Positions 8,124 to 16,486 of a stretch of 64,000 nucleotides of DNA are shown here, one piece after another; within the stretch, counting starts at the first letter, position 1, and each line of letters begins with the position of its first letter. Source of the DNA: Pseudomonadota bacterium (GTDB taxonomy: Bacteria > Pseudomonadota > Alphaproteobacteria > Rhizobiales > MH13); the NCBI GenBank assembly GCA_039024915.1, contig JBCCPK010000001.1, forward strand, positions 62,001 to 126,000, written 5' to 3'. A program made the translations under genes and the position numbers. The notes beneath the pieces were generated by a model. The model did not search any database. It worked only from the letters and a program-made list of their open reading frames with translations, and was not told the DNA's origin.

Positions 8124-8154
8124 GATTGTCTCCTATGTTGTGGTTTGGGGCCTG

Positions 8155-8847
8155 TCAGGCCGAAAGGGCGCGGAGAAATTCCGCGGCTTGGTCCGCCTTG
8201 GCAGGATCCCCCTGCCCTTTCAGGTGAACGCGGGCGGCGCGTTCGGCCTGTGAGTTCGACAAGTGCCAAGTCCCCTTGGCCAACTCTTCGAACTCGCGCT
8301 CGGTCAGCCGATCCCCGGCTGCTACCTTTGCAATGAGTGTATCTATGTGAACACGGGCACCTTTAGCTGACTTAACGTCATCGACGGTTCCGTGCCGGTT
8401 TGCCGGCATGCTGACAACTGAAATCTCATGCAAGTCGATTTCTGTCAGCGTCCAGAGAGATGGGTCGCTTTTGTCTGGATCATAATCCATGAGCCGATAC
8501 CCAATGGAGAGACCGTTCACATCGCCGTTTTTCAAGTGCTCGTAGGTCTCGGCTCCTAACGCGGTTGTCGTCCGCAACTCACCGCGAACCTTAAGCCCGC
8601 GGCTGTCCTCTGTGACCTCTAGCCACTTTCCGATCCACGCCTTTGGGTCATGCTCTCGCAGCATGATGGGTAAGGTGTTGCGAGCGGCGTGCACCGCTAA
8701 GCTTTTGGAAAAAGCACCAGCCGCGATTATGTCGTTATAGTCATCCGGCTCGCCACCGAACGTGCTGGCATAGCCCTCGATTTCACCCTTGCTGCCAGTC
8801 GCTTTCACGTCGAGAATTGCGGCACCGGTCGTGCGTGTGTAGGTCAT
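8155..8847 (-). CDS. HK97-family prohead protease (S78)
   Basis: 230 residues. The order of motifs fits the S78 family: GEIEGYASTFGG near residue 20, a catalytic His in PIMLREHDP near residue 65, and a catalytic Ser in NGLSIGYR near residue 113. It cleaves the capsid delta domain and itself during maturation. The C-terminal 60 residues are helical and charged, as in other members with a scaffold-like tail. It is coupled to the portal gene by a 4-nt overlap. Confidence 0.93.
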   Translation of the reverse strand: MTYTRTTGAAILDVKATGSKGEIEGYASTFGGEPDDYNDIIAAGAFSKSLAVHAARNTLPIMLREHDPKAWIGKWLEVTEDSRGLKVRGELRTTTALGAETYEHLKNGDVNGLSIGYRLMDYDPDKSDPSLWTLTEIDLHEISVVSMPANRHGTVDDVKSAKGARVHIDTLIAKVAAGDRLTEREFEELAKGTWHLSNSQAERAARVHLKGQGDPAKADQAAEFLRALSA

Positions 8848-10082
8848 GCACCCTCCATGGGCGGTCCGCCATTGTGGCCGATCCCCGCCTCGGTGATTGG
8901 AACGTTCTGCATTTGCATGCGCGGAACCTCTCCGCCCGCAACCGGCGGCAGCCCTTCGAGCGCACGCACCTCATTGATGGTCATGGCCCCGATGCTGGTC
9001 ATCTCGCGATAGTACGCGGCGCGGGCGGCGCTGTCGGCGCGCAGCAGACCTTCAATCGCAAACTTGACACCGATGCCCCGAGCCCGTTCAGCCCCAGTCA
9101 GCAGCTGCTTCTCGACCGCCTGTTCAACGCGGCGGAGACGGCGCCGTAACGTGTACTTCTGAAAACCCAGCGTTTGCTGCTCAAGCCCCGTGCCCCAGCT
9201 GGTGGATTTTTCGGTGTGCCCGATCATGAACGGCGGTACGCCGAAGAAACGGCATATGTCCTCAACCGAGAAACCCCGGCTTTCCAGCATCTGGGCATCT
9301 TCGGGATTGATCGAAAGGCTTGTCCAGCTCGCGTCCCCTTCGAGGATCATCGGCTTGCCGGCATTGTGAGCGCCGGCAAACTGTTCAATCAGATCGTTCC
9401 GCGCGATGGACCGGTTTTCCTGCGACAGGAACTCCTTGAACGACAGCACGCCGGACGGGCGCAGGCCGTTGGCGAAGGTTTTGCCCGCGGCCCTGTCGAT
9501 TGCCCGCGCCAGGCCGAAGGCGTGGCGCGCGTAACTCAGCGTCGACAGCCCGCCGAGCGGGCTGCCGCCAAACCCGCGAATGTGAAACACGTTCGTATCG
9601 GGTTTGACAAAACTGGAGCCGTTATCGTCGGTCCAGCTGTACTCAATCGATCCGCTTTGCAGCCGACGGGCCTGCACCGCATCGGGAGCGATCGGGACGA
9701 GCGACGTAACACGCGAGCCTGATCGCAGGATCTGTGCATAGGCATTGCCCCACAGTTCCAGCGAGGCGAACATGAACTCCCAGAAGTCCATGGCCGTCTG
9801 ATCGAAGTTCGGGCTTTCCTGAAGCAGCCCGGAAAGCGGATGCGTGGGATCGGTGCGCACCACACCAGCGCTGTCGCGTCGCCTGACATCCAGCGGTAGA
9901 CTGGCGCTGGTGCCGGCCACCAGATTGACGCACGCCCAGACCGCGCCGATCGTCAGGGCATCCTTGCCGCCGACCAGCTCGCCCGCGTCGGACATGTGGC
10001 CCGTGCTCCACCATTCGTTCAGATTGCGAAGCGTCACAACCCGACGGAACAAGCCGCTCTTGATGCGGTCCATAAGTTTCAT
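8844..10082 (-). CDS. Portal protein, HK97 family
   Basis: 412 residues. The sequence includes the characteristic VWACVNLVAGTSASLPLDV near residue 50, NAYAQILR near 112, VFHIRGFGG near 165, and the C-terminal FSVEDICRFFGVPPFMIGHTEKSTSWGTG core shared by HK97/GTA portals. It forms the dodecameric ring through which DNA is packaged. It overlaps TerL and the protease gene by 4 nt each. Normal length. Confidence 0.95.
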   Translation of the reverse strand: MKLMDRIKSGLFRRVVTLRNLNEWWSTGHMSDAGELVGGKDALTIGAVWACVNLVAGTSASLPLDVRRRDSAGVVRTDPTHPLSGLLQESPNFDQTAMDFWEFMFASLELWGNAYAQILRSGSRVTSLVPIAPDAVQARRLQSGSIEYSWTDDNGSSFVKPDTNVFHIRGFGGSPLGGLSTLSYARHAFGLARAIDRAAGKTFANGLRPSGVLSFKEFLSQENRSIARNDLIEQFAGAHNAGKPMILEGDASWTSLSINPEDAQMLESRGFSVEDICRFFGVPPFMIGHTEKSTSWGTGLEQQTLGFQKYTLRRRLRRVEQAVEKQLLTGAERARGIGVKFAIEGLLRADSAARAAYYREMTSIGAMTINEVRALEGLPPVAGGEVPRMQMQNVPITEAGIGHNGGPPMEGA

Positions 10083-11791
10083 GAGGTAGCCTGGCCAGCA
10101 CGCACCGACCGGAAATAATCGTCCATGGCGCCGCGCGTGGAGGGCTCAGGCCCGCGCGCCATGAACTGATATGAATTGAAACCAGCGATCAGCGGATCGA
10201 TTTTAGCAGTACCGGAAGCCTGCTTGGTGATAACGGTAGCACTGCCGGAAAGCGTCGCCTTGGCGTTGCCGACAACCCAGTTCATCATTTCCGATCCGTT
10301 GTGCCACGCCGTGCCGTCCTTGAGTTTGCGCTCGAACCCCTTGATCGCGGAGTTCAGTCTGTAGCCCTGCGGGACGGCCTTAATCTGGTCCATTGTAAAA
10401 CCAGCCTGCACAAGCAGGTCGACGATCTCCGCAACACCAACCGGGTCGAGGCCGATGGCATCTTCATCTGGGCAAAGACCGGCGAGCAACAACCTTTCGC
10501 AGATCTCCACCAGCTCGCGAAAGTCCCGCCCCATATCATCGTCATCGCAGATCACCAGATCGCAATCCGCCGCGAACGCCTCAAGTCGCGAGGCGATTTT
10601 TTTGCGCTTTTTGAGCACGTCCTTTTGGCACCAGGCTTTGAACCAGAACAGCCAATCGCGGCTGATGGCATCGCGACCCGTGACCGAAAGCCCTAGAAGA
10701 TCGTCGAGCCCGCCGCCATCGACACCGACCGTCACGACATCGCACCGTTTGATTATCTCTTCTAGCGTGATTGAGTCGTCGGCCGCGCCCATCCAGTAGT
10801 CGGCGCCGGCCCACTGGTCGCCCGCCCGCGCCATGCCCACCTGAATGTTCAGGTGCTGCGATGCCCAGATGCGCTCATCTTCCTCGCCCTTTTCGACCGC
10901 TTGGGTATATTGCGGGATCAAACGGTCAACCGTAATTGAGCGGCCATTGTTCGGAGTCACAAGGTGCCACAGGTCAGGGTTCGCCCACGGCTTTTGCTCA
11001 TCGCGTTGTATCGTTTCGGGGAACTCGTACAGCACCGGCAGCATGCGAACGCCTTCGGTTATCCGGCCATCGCGCACGCCTCGGGCATACTCTAGCTCCG
11101 TTCTGAAAACGCCGGTCGGTGCATCGTCGCTTTGGGTGGTGATCATCACCAGACAGCTTTCCGGGTTCGGCAGCAGCCCGCCCCTGATCTGCGCGAGAAT
11201 GCGGCTTGCCGCACGCATAACACCCATCAAGTGCAGCTCGTCGAGCAGCACAAAAACCGGCTTTGACCCGGTGACGACTTTGAGGTCGAACGTCTTGATC
11301 TTCAGCTGCGCTTTCGTGACCAGATCGACAATCGTTTTGTTGTGGTCGCGAACATGGAAGCGCTGCCGCAGGAAAGCATCCGCTTCGATCATGCCCACCG
11401 CCTGGCGAAAGGCGACTTCGGCGACCTCTTGCGTCGGCCCGACATAGATCAGTTCGGCGCGCGGCCTTTGGTTCATCAGCAGCGCGGTAACCGAGATCGC
11501 GCCGCCGCCGGTGGTCTTCGAGTTCTTTTTCGGCACCATCCAGAAGACTTCGCCGACTTGGCGTTCACCATCGACAAGTGAACCGAAGATTGCGCGCACC
11601 ATGTCGCGCTGCCACTCTCCAGCAGCCTCACCGAGCGTTGGGCACCCCGGCACGTCGGGCAGGTGCAGCTTGTTGAAGATGTTGACAGCTTGGGTGGCCA
11701 TCCGGTCGTCAAGCGGCAGGTTAGGCAACAGAGTGCGGCCGTGTTGCAACCGATCCCACCAATCGAGAACGGCGAACGACCAACCGGTCAC
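10079..11791 (-). CDS. terL: Terminase large subunit
   Basis: 570 residues. The N-terminal ATPase carries a degenerate Walker A (VPKKNSKTTGGG near residue 87) and a Walker B followed by the catalytic Glu (VFVLLDELHL near 180). The C-terminal RNase H-like nuclease shows acidic residues in VGVDGGGLDD and LVICDDDDMGRD. It is the packaging motor and headful or cos nuclease. The 4-nt overlap with the TerS gene indicates coupled translation. Confidence 0.95.
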   Translation of the reverse strand: MTGWSFAVLDWWDRLQHGRTLLPNLPLDDRMATQAVNIFNKLHLPDVPGCPTLGEAAGEWQRDMVRAIFGSLVDGERQVGEVFWMVPKKNSKTTGGGAISVTALLMNQRPRAELIYVGPTQEVAEVAFRQAVGMIEADAFLRQRFHVRDHNKTIVDLVTKAQLKIKTFDLKVVTGSKPVFVLLDELHLMGVMRAASRILAQIRGGLLPNPESCLVMITTQSDDAPTGVFRTELEYARGVRDGRITEGVRMLPVLYEFPETIQRDEQKPWANPDLWHLVTPNNGRSITVDRLIPQYTQAVEKGEEDERIWASQHLNIQVGMARAGDQWAGADYWMGAADDSITLEEIIKRCDVVTVGVDGGGLDDLLGLSVTGRDAISRDWLFWFKAWCQKDVLKKRKKIASRLEAFAADCDLVICDDDDMGRDFRELVEICERLLLAGLCPDEDAIGLDPVGVAEIVDLLVQAGFTMDQIKAVPQGYRLNSAIKGFERKLKDGTAWHNGSEMMNWVVGNAKATLSGSATVITKQASGTAKIDPLIAGFNSYQFMARGPEPSTRGAMDDYFRSVRAGQATS

Positions 11792-12252
11792 TGCATGGTT
11801 TCCGTATTAGGCAACAGACCTTCCCAAGGGGTGTCCTTGTGGGCCTCGGGCGCGGCGGCCTCGCGTGCCTGTTTCTTGCCCACCTGCTCTTTCTTCGGAG
11901 CCTTGCGCATGCGCGCTTCGGCAAGCGCCAGGTGCTCGCGTTGCAGCATCCGGTCGAATTCCTTGTGCGCCGGCACGCTGCCAGCCTTCATTTGTTCGAA
12001 CAGCATTGAGAACCGCTGAGCCTTGACGCGATCGTACGCCACCGCGCGCATCTGCAGTTCGGAAAAATAATGCTCGCGCAAGGTGGGTGCCGAAATGCCC
12101 AGCGCCTTTGCGATCCGGACCACCGTCCATCCGGCCGCCAGTAACATCATGACTTTGTTGCGGTTTTCTGATGTCGCCACATGTTGGGGTCGACCGCGCT
12201 CGCCGTGATTGGCGGGCAGCTGCTCACCAAAGAGGTTGAAATCACAGTCCAC
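11788..12252 (-). CDS. terS: Terminase small subunit (DNA recognition)
   Basis: About 154 residues from the GTG at 12252. A helix-turn-helix is visible in AAGWTVVRIAKALGISAPTLREHYFSEL, followed by a long helical region and a charged C-terminal tail. The position directly before TerL supports the call. The frame is open further upstream to 12534, but that part overlaps the HNH gene and has the composition of a shadow frame. The exact start is uncertain; a GGAG lies 11 nt before the chosen GTG. Confidence 0.8.
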   Translation of the reverse strand: MDCDFNLFGEQLPANHGERGRPQHVATSENRNKVMMLLAAGWTVVRIAKALGISAPTLREHYFSELQMRAVAYDRVKAQRFSMLFEQMKAGSVPAHKEFDRMLQREHLALAEARMRKAPKKEQVGKKQAREAAAPEAHKDTPWEGLLPNTETMQ

Positions 12253-12332
12253 CGAAAAAAAATCTCCGCGTAACACCACACCCGGTGCTTGGGCGGCGGC
12301 GCTGATGAAGTTTCGACCCACCCCCCACGGGG

Positions 12333-12638
12333 TTACCGGTTGCGGGCGCGCTTGGCTCTTGCGGTCTTCGTGTTGTGGCAGGCCTGACACAAGCACGCGC
12401 CGTTGCTGTCGTCGAACGGGGCGCCGGCATCTTTGCGCTCGACAATATGGTCCGCGATCAGCCGCACGCCATCGCCCGCTGCGCCGCATCGCTCGCACGT
12501 ATAGCCAGCCCGACGCTTCACGCGCGCTGCCCACGCAAGGTGCCCCTTCGAGCGATAGAACGGTTCGGTGTGCTTAGCCGGCGGGCGCAGACGCGATCCC
12601 GCACGTTTCAGCTTAGGCGTCGCAGACTTGAGCGGCAC
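12333..12638 (-). CDS. HNH endonuclease beside the terminase
   Basis: 101 residues. It has two zinc-binding pairs (CERC near residue 48 and CQAC near 86) and the DHI core (RLIADHIVERKDAG) of HNH nucleases. Phages often encode an HNH protein immediately upstream of the terminase; in HK97-like phages it assists cos cleavage and packaging. The chosen start is the GTG at 12638. It is the first gene of the morphogenesis operon after the terminator at 12769-12799. Confidence 0.9.
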   Translation of the reverse strand: MPLKSATPKLKRAGSRLRPPAKHTEPFYRSKGHLAWAARVKRRAGYTCERCGAAGDGVRLIADHIVERKDAGAPFDDSNGACLCQACHNTKTARAKRARNR

Positions 12639-12850
12639 GGCTCACGTTCATTCTTTGTGATGTAATCCGGTCAGCCGACAACCGCACGTGTCATGAACTG
12701 TTACGGCATGATCTCAAGTCACGTTCGCCCATGGCACCTTCGTTAAGGACACAGGCCAGCGCAAACGCAAAACGCCCCGGCGATGAACCGAAGCGTTTTA
12801 AGGTGCAGTTGTCGACTGTGCGTCATAAGTGCCGTTCACGTGCGCACGTG
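12639..12850. other. Intergenic region between replication and packaging modules
   Basis: About 210 nt without a convincing gene. It holds the terminator at 12769-12799. Minus-strand sequence from about 12740 to 12640 would have to contain the late promoter and possibly the packaging (cos/pac) site, since the HNH-TerS-TerL genes follow. No canonical -35/-10 pair or known cos motif stands out. Confidence 0.5.
12769..12799 (-). terminator. Probable terminator ending the early/replication transcript
   Basis: An inverted repeat (AAAACGC at 12769-12775 and GCGTTTT at 12793-12799) with additional C/G pairing inside. Read on the minus strand the hairpin ends in TTTT. It lies about 50 nt past the stop at 12851, separating the replication genes from the packaging genes. 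Confidence 0.6.
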
Positions 12851-13450
12851 TCAACCCCCTTTTCGAAGACGGGTGTTGATTAGGTCTTGTGCATGGCTCA
12901 GACGCGCCAGACGGGCCGATGGCGTCGTATCTTGCGATTTGAAGCCAAAATGTACCGCAGCCTCTGTGAGCCCGCTCTGCACAGTCTGGGAAACGAACGT
13001 CAATTCATCGCGCGTGGCCTTGCGCCCCGCCCAGCGGTTGGCAACGGTCCGCAGGTCCAGACATTCACCGGCACACAGGATCACCAACGCATATTCGCTC
13101 TTGCCCAGATCTCGCACCAACCCGCCCAATGCCTCGATAGCCTGCAGCTGTGACAGCGATTCGGACTTGGCCGTCTGCCCGCCATCGACGCGCACCGCCT
13201 CAAGATCAACGCCGCGCGCACCGCCCGACTGCATCCGCTCATACAGCGCCCGGATACGGTCACCCGCATGCTTTTGCGCCGCATCGATCCGCCCGCGCGC
13301 ATACAGGCTTTCGATCGCATCGGTCTTTTCGTTCACCTGCGCCTTGATCCGCTTTGGCCCGACGCCGTAAGGGTTGTCGATTTCGCGCTCGCCGATCTTC
13401 ATACGGCCTTCGCTGCCATGCTTGGGCTGTGCGGCTTTGGTTCTCGGCAT
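12851..13450 (-). CDS. DUF6456-like phage protein
   Basis: 199 residues from the ATG at 13450, which begins 2 nt after the upstream stop. RGRIDAAQKHAGDRIR near the middle, then a helix ending in CAGECLDLRTVANRW and a C-terminal L-T-E-A-A-V-H-F-G-F, follow the pattern of DUF6456 proteins of Rhizobiales (DAAQ-x-x-A-G-[ED]-R, ...L.xHYG). Those have unknown function and often sit near DNA-binding genes. The resemblance is moderate. The frame extends 25 codons upstream but with shadow-like composition. Confidence 0.55.
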   Translation of the reverse strand: MPRTKAAQPKHGSEGRMKIGEREIDNPYGVGPKRIKAQVNEKTDAIESLYARGRIDAAQKHAGDRIRALYERMQSGGARGVDLEAVRVDGGQTAKSESLSQLQAIEALGGLVRDLGKSEYALVILCAGECLDLRTVANRWAGRKATRDELTFVSQTVQSGLTEAAVHFGFKSQDTTPSARLARLSHAQDLINTRLRKGG

Positions 13451-13452
13451 CG

Positions 13453-14688
13453 TCAGAGGTTCTCCGCGATATCTTGTGGTGATGGCGGTGCCAGCGGGCG
13501 CAACCCAACCGGCGTGATTTCCCACGCTTTGGCCAGATCGTCGGGCGGCACGAACAGCCAGAAATCATCCGGCAGGCGAAGCGTTTCGGGGTTCCACAAT
13601 TGGTGACCTTCGAGGCGCGCGCACAACCATGCCACAAAGGCCCTGCCCTTCGGGCTGTCCACTTGCGCGCGCCCAAACCGTTCGGCCATGGCGACCAGTT
13701 CATCGTCGCGCGCCTTGCCAAAGCGCAAATAGCCGCCTTGACCGCGCTGGGCGAACCGCAACAGGGTGATGGCCGCCCTTTGCCCTTCGGGCGCCTTGGC
13801 GTGTTCGATCAACGCTGCAGTCCACAAGGGCGAATAGGGCTTGATTTCCGGCGGCAGGTACGCAGCGCCAGACACCGCCTCGCCGTCCAAATCTTCCCAT
13901 TTCCGCTCGGCAAGATAGGTTGATGCCGCAGGTATCGCGCCGCGCTTCTTCCGCTTCAAAACCTCATGGAACGGGGTTATCCCGTCAATCGCGGCTTGCC
14001 GATCGGAATCGGTGATCGTGTCCCAAACCCGTTGAGCTTGCGGCTTGCTTGAGGCGACACGATCAGGCCATTTCGGCCAGAATTTCGAAAACGGGATCGT
14101 TTTGGGTGGGGCTGGTGGTGGGATTTGGGTTTCGGTTTGGGTGCTGGTTTCACCCGTTCGCTCCGTCGCAAGCGACGACCGCTCACGGGCGACGGGCTCG
14201 CGCGCCTGCGCGCCCTCTCTCTCAACCGATGATGGTTCTAATGGTGGTTCTGATGATGGTTTATCCTTTATAGGACCGGCGGCAGTTGCCGCTGGATGTG
14301 CGTCAGTTGCCGCTGGATGTGCGTCAGGTTCCGCTGGTGAAGACTGCTCATCACCAGCGGCGATATCTGCCGGTGGACCCGCCTCTTTTGACCCATTTTC
14401 GGCATGCAATTTCGGCTTACCTTCAAGCGCCAGTTTGTACCGGTTGCGCCCCAATGTGCCGTCTTGGTTGCGTTGCCGAACCTTCGTAACCAGCGCCTTG
14501 TCTTCCAGCCGCTTGATGGCGTCGCGCACCGTGCGTTCAGACAGGTCGGTATCGCCCGCCAACATGGCGATCGTCGGAAAGCATGTGCCCTCTTCGTCGG
14601 CATAATTGGCCAGCATGTACGCGACGAACCGCGCCGAGGAATCCCCCAGCTGCATGGACTTGACCCAGTTGAGCGCTTGGAAGCTCAT
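13453..14688 (-). CDS. Winged-helix phage replication protein
   Basis: 411 residues from the ATG at 14688, which overlaps the preceding stop (ATGA). Residues 1-75 are a winged helix: SSARFVAYMLANYADEEGTCFPTIAMLAGDTDLSERTVRDAIKRLEDKALV, followed by a wing with RNRYKL. This is the helix_turn_helix_36-type domain of phage replication initiators. A low-complexity linker rich in Pro, Ala and Glu (residues about 95-200) contains a 21-bp tandem duplication and one of the hairpin repeats. The C-terminal 200 residues are Trp-rich and unrecognised. Probably the replication initiator. Confidence 0.7.
   Translation of the reverse strand: MSFQALNWVKSMQLGDSSARFVAYMLANYADEEGTCFPTIAMLAGDTDLSERTVRDAIKRLEDKALVTKVRQRNQDGTLGRNRYKLALEGKPKLHAENGSKEAGPPADIAAGDEQSSPAEPDAHPAATDAHPAATAAGPIKDKPSSEPPLEPSSVEREGAQAREPVARERSSLATERTGETSTQTETQIPPPAPPKTIPFSKFWPKWPDRVASSKPQAQRVWDTITDSDRQAAIDGITPFHEVLKRKKRGAIPAASTYLAERKWEDLDGEAVSGAAYLPPEIKPYSPLWTAALIEHAKAPEGQRAAITLLRFAQRGQGGYLRFGKARDDELVAMAERFGRAQVDSPKGRAFVAWLCARLEGHQLWNPETLRLPDDFWLFVPPDDLAKAWEITPVGLRPLAPPSPQDIAENL
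14160..14182 (-). repeat. Hairpin repeat p (inside replication-protein linker)
   Basis: Minus strand: flank GCGGT, stem CGTCGC, loop TT, stem GCGACG, flank GAGC followed by GAACG. It is in frame and encodes part of a SSLATER peptide in the linker of the replication protein. The stem sequence is unique in the family but fully complementary. A GC-rich palindrome (GCGCGC-AG-GCGCGC, then GAGC) lies just upstream in the gene and may be a further relative. Confidence 0.7.
14283..14324. repeat. 21-bp tandem direct repeat (two copies)
   Basis: Two perfect head-to-tail copies, 14283-14303 and 14304-14324. They encode DAHPAAT twice in the linker of the replication protein. The length is a multiple of three, so the reading frame is preserved. 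It could be a simple coding duplication or an iteron-like element, since replication initiator genes sometimes contain the origin. Confidence 0.85.
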
Positions 14689-14897
14689 GATGTGCCGTCC
14701 CCGGCACGCACGTAGGATTTTTGACGCGGGCAATATCGTATGGCCTCAGGATTGCGCTTCTGAAACAGCCGCAAATCGTTGACGGCCTGAGGCAGCGAAA
14801 CGCCGAACTTTTCGCAGATATGGCGACGGTTGATGAAGCCCCAGATACGCACGCTTTCGGCGATCCAAGCCATTCTCTGTTCAACAAACCAGGTCAC
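14685..14897 (-). CDS. Small winged-helix DNA-binding protein
   Basis: 70 residues, essentially one helix-turn-helix: WIAESVRIWGFINRRHICEKFGVSLPQAVNDLRLFQKRNP, with the typical 'I..[FY]G.S..QA..DL..[FY]' pattern of DeoR/HTH-11-type domains, followed by a short basic wing. It sits between the C5 methyltransferase and the replication protein, overlapping both by 4 nt. Probably a phage transcription factor; no target is visible. Confidence 0.65.
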   Translation of the reverse strand: MTWFVEQRMAWIAESVRIWGFINRRHICEKFGVSLPQAVNDLRLFQKRNPEAIRYCPRQKSYVRAGDGTS

Positions 14898-16438
14898 CCC
14901 GCCACCTCACCAGCCGCGAGCATCGCGTCCACAATCCGAAGACGCTCAAACACCAGCTGCCCACAATTGACCGCCCAAGAATTGCCTAAGGCCTTATATC
15001 GCGGCCCGTCTGGGCATTGGTCGGCGGGTTTGCCGCGATACGGTATCGCCGTCCAGCCATCGGGGAAGCCTTGCAGGCGCTCGCATTCCAGCGGTGTCAG
15101 ACGGCGGACGGCGTAGCTTATGGCAACATAGGACCGAGAAGAACCGCCAGAGGCGGCACGCATATTTGCCGTTTCATGTGGGCCTTCTAGAACCGCGCCG
15201 CCCTCGCGTCCACGCAGGTCGAAGGCGACCGCTGTCGTGTGCTTGACCGACAAGGCGGGCGAGAGATCAGGCGTACTTGCAGCCTGAGTACTAGACATCT
15301 CGGCTGGGAAGGCAATCGCAGGCGGAACACCGGCATTCGCATGGCTGCCGTCATGCGCGCCCGCGCGCAAGGTCGGCGACAGGTTTGTCTCAACGTCACC
15401 GCCATGGTCCTTGCTTGAAAAGGCCATCGGCACCAGTGGCGTTCCGCGACCGGTGCCATCCTCGCCCGCGTCAAATCCTTCGGCTCGCAAGGCATGGCTG
15501 ACATACGTATCCAGATCAGCGGAATGACTGTCGTTTGCTTTGGCAAGCAGAGTGTGCGCCACAACCGTCGATAAATCGGCTTCGGGCAATGCGCCCTTGC
15601 GTTCCCGCGCGGTCAATGTGCAGGCAGGATCGTCCGAAACGATCAATCCGCCGTCGCAGTCAAAGTCTGTTCTGAGACCACCGCCCGCAGAGCGGCGGCT
15701 AGGGACGGTGGGAGCGCTTTGCCCCGCTTCTCGGCGCGGCGGAGGATCCCCGCGCAGGCCCTCGCGCTCAAAAAGTACCGCGGCGGCACTGGCCCATCCT
15801 CGAGCACATCCGACAACGAACACACGCCGCCGCCGTTGGGGGACAGCGTGTGGCAGGCCGGATGTTCGGACATATTGAGCGTCCAGAACGCGGTAGGCCC
15901 ACCCGTACCCGCACTGCCCCAGCCCTGCGAGGAAGGTTCCAAAATCCCGCCCTGCGTTTGTCGACAGGACACCGGGGACGTTTTCCCAGACGATCCATCG
16001 AGGACGGTATCGGCGAGCAAGGGCAAGGAAGGTGAGCATGAGGTTCCCGCGCGGGTCATCAAGTCCGTTGCGAAGTCCGGCCACCGAGAAGCTTTGGCAG
16101 GGTGTTCCGCCGACGAGAACATCTGGGTTTGCATCCGGCCACCTTTCAAATTGCGTCATGTCGCCAAGGTTTATAGTGCGACCAGTCTCAGGCAGCGCGG
16201 CAACGCGCTTGATCGCTGCACGGCGCGCACGACCGTCCTTTTCGCTCAGGTCTGGCCTGTCTGGGTCGGGCATGAACAGCGGTCGGGACGACCCGATACG
16301 ATGGTGCAGCACGTGACACGGAAACGGATCGATCTCCGCCTGCCAGCGCCAGTCTATCCATGGCGCCGCCACCTCAGGCGCACCGATCCCGCTGCAGACC
16401 GTCATGCCGCGCATGCGACTCGCCCCGCTGCGTTCCAT
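14894..16438 (-). CDS. DNA cytosine-5 methyltransferase
   Basis: 514 residues. Motif I CSGIGAPE at residues 15-22, catalytic motif IV GGTPCQSFSVAGLRNGL around 110-126 (Cys114), motif VI WENVPG at 151-156, motif VIII QRRRRVF near 210, and motifs IX/X at the C-terminus (RLTPLECERLQGFPDGW, ALGNSWAV). Solitary, with no restriction partner nearby, so it probably protects phage DNA. The region between motifs VIII and IX is long. The ATG at 16438 has GGAG 9 nt upstream, supplied by hairpin q; an internal ATG at 16414 is the alternative. Confidence 0.93.
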   Translation of the reverse strand: MERSGASRMRGMTVCSGIGAPEVAAPWIDWRWQAEIDPFPCHVLHHRIGSSRPLFMPDPDRPDLSEKDGRARRAAIKRVAALPETGRTINLGDMTQFERWPDANPDVLVGGTPCQSFSVAGLRNGLDDPRGNLMLTFLALARRYRPRWIVWENVPGVLSTNAGRDFGTFLAGLGQCGYGWAYRVLDAQYVRTSGLPHAVPQRRRRVFVVGCARGWASAAAVLFEREGLRGDPPPRREAGQSAPTVPSRRSAGGGLRTDFDCDGGLIVSDDPACTLTARERKGALPEADLSTVVAHTLLAKANDSHSADLDTYVSHALRAEGFDAGEDGTGRGTPLVPMAFSSKDHGGDVETNLSPTLRAGAHDGSHANAGVPPAIAFPAEMSSTQAASTPDLSPALSVKHTTAVAFDLRGREGGAVLEGPHETANMRAASGGSSRSYVAISYAVRRLTPLECERLQGFPDGWTAIPYRGKPADQCPDGPRYKALGNSWAVNCGQLVFERLRIVDAMLAAGEVAG

Positions 16439-16444
16439 CCCTGT

Positions 16445-16469
16445 GGCTCCGGGCCGTTGGCCCGACCGC
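16445..16469 (-). repeat. Hairpin repeat q (intergenic, before the C5 methyltransferase)
   Basis: Minus strand: flank GCGGT, stem CGGGCC, loop AAC, stem GGCCCG, flank GAGCC. It occupies the gap between the clamp gene's stop (16487) and the methyltransferase start (16438). Its GGAG provides the Shine-Dalgarno of the downstream gene. A second partial copy without a stem (GCGGTTGGTCACGAGC) directly precedes it at 16470-16485. Confidence 0.8.
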
Positions 16470-16486
16470 TCGTGACCAACCGCACC

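Noticed and set aside
12253-12534. N-terminal extension of the TerS frame to 12534
   Set aside because: It lies under the well-supported HNH gene and has an Arg/Gln-rich shadow composition.
14283-14324. Possible CRISPR or iteron array
   Set aside because: Only two perfect head-to-tail copies with no spacers, in frame within a coding linker. No CRISPR array or cas gene is seen in the window.
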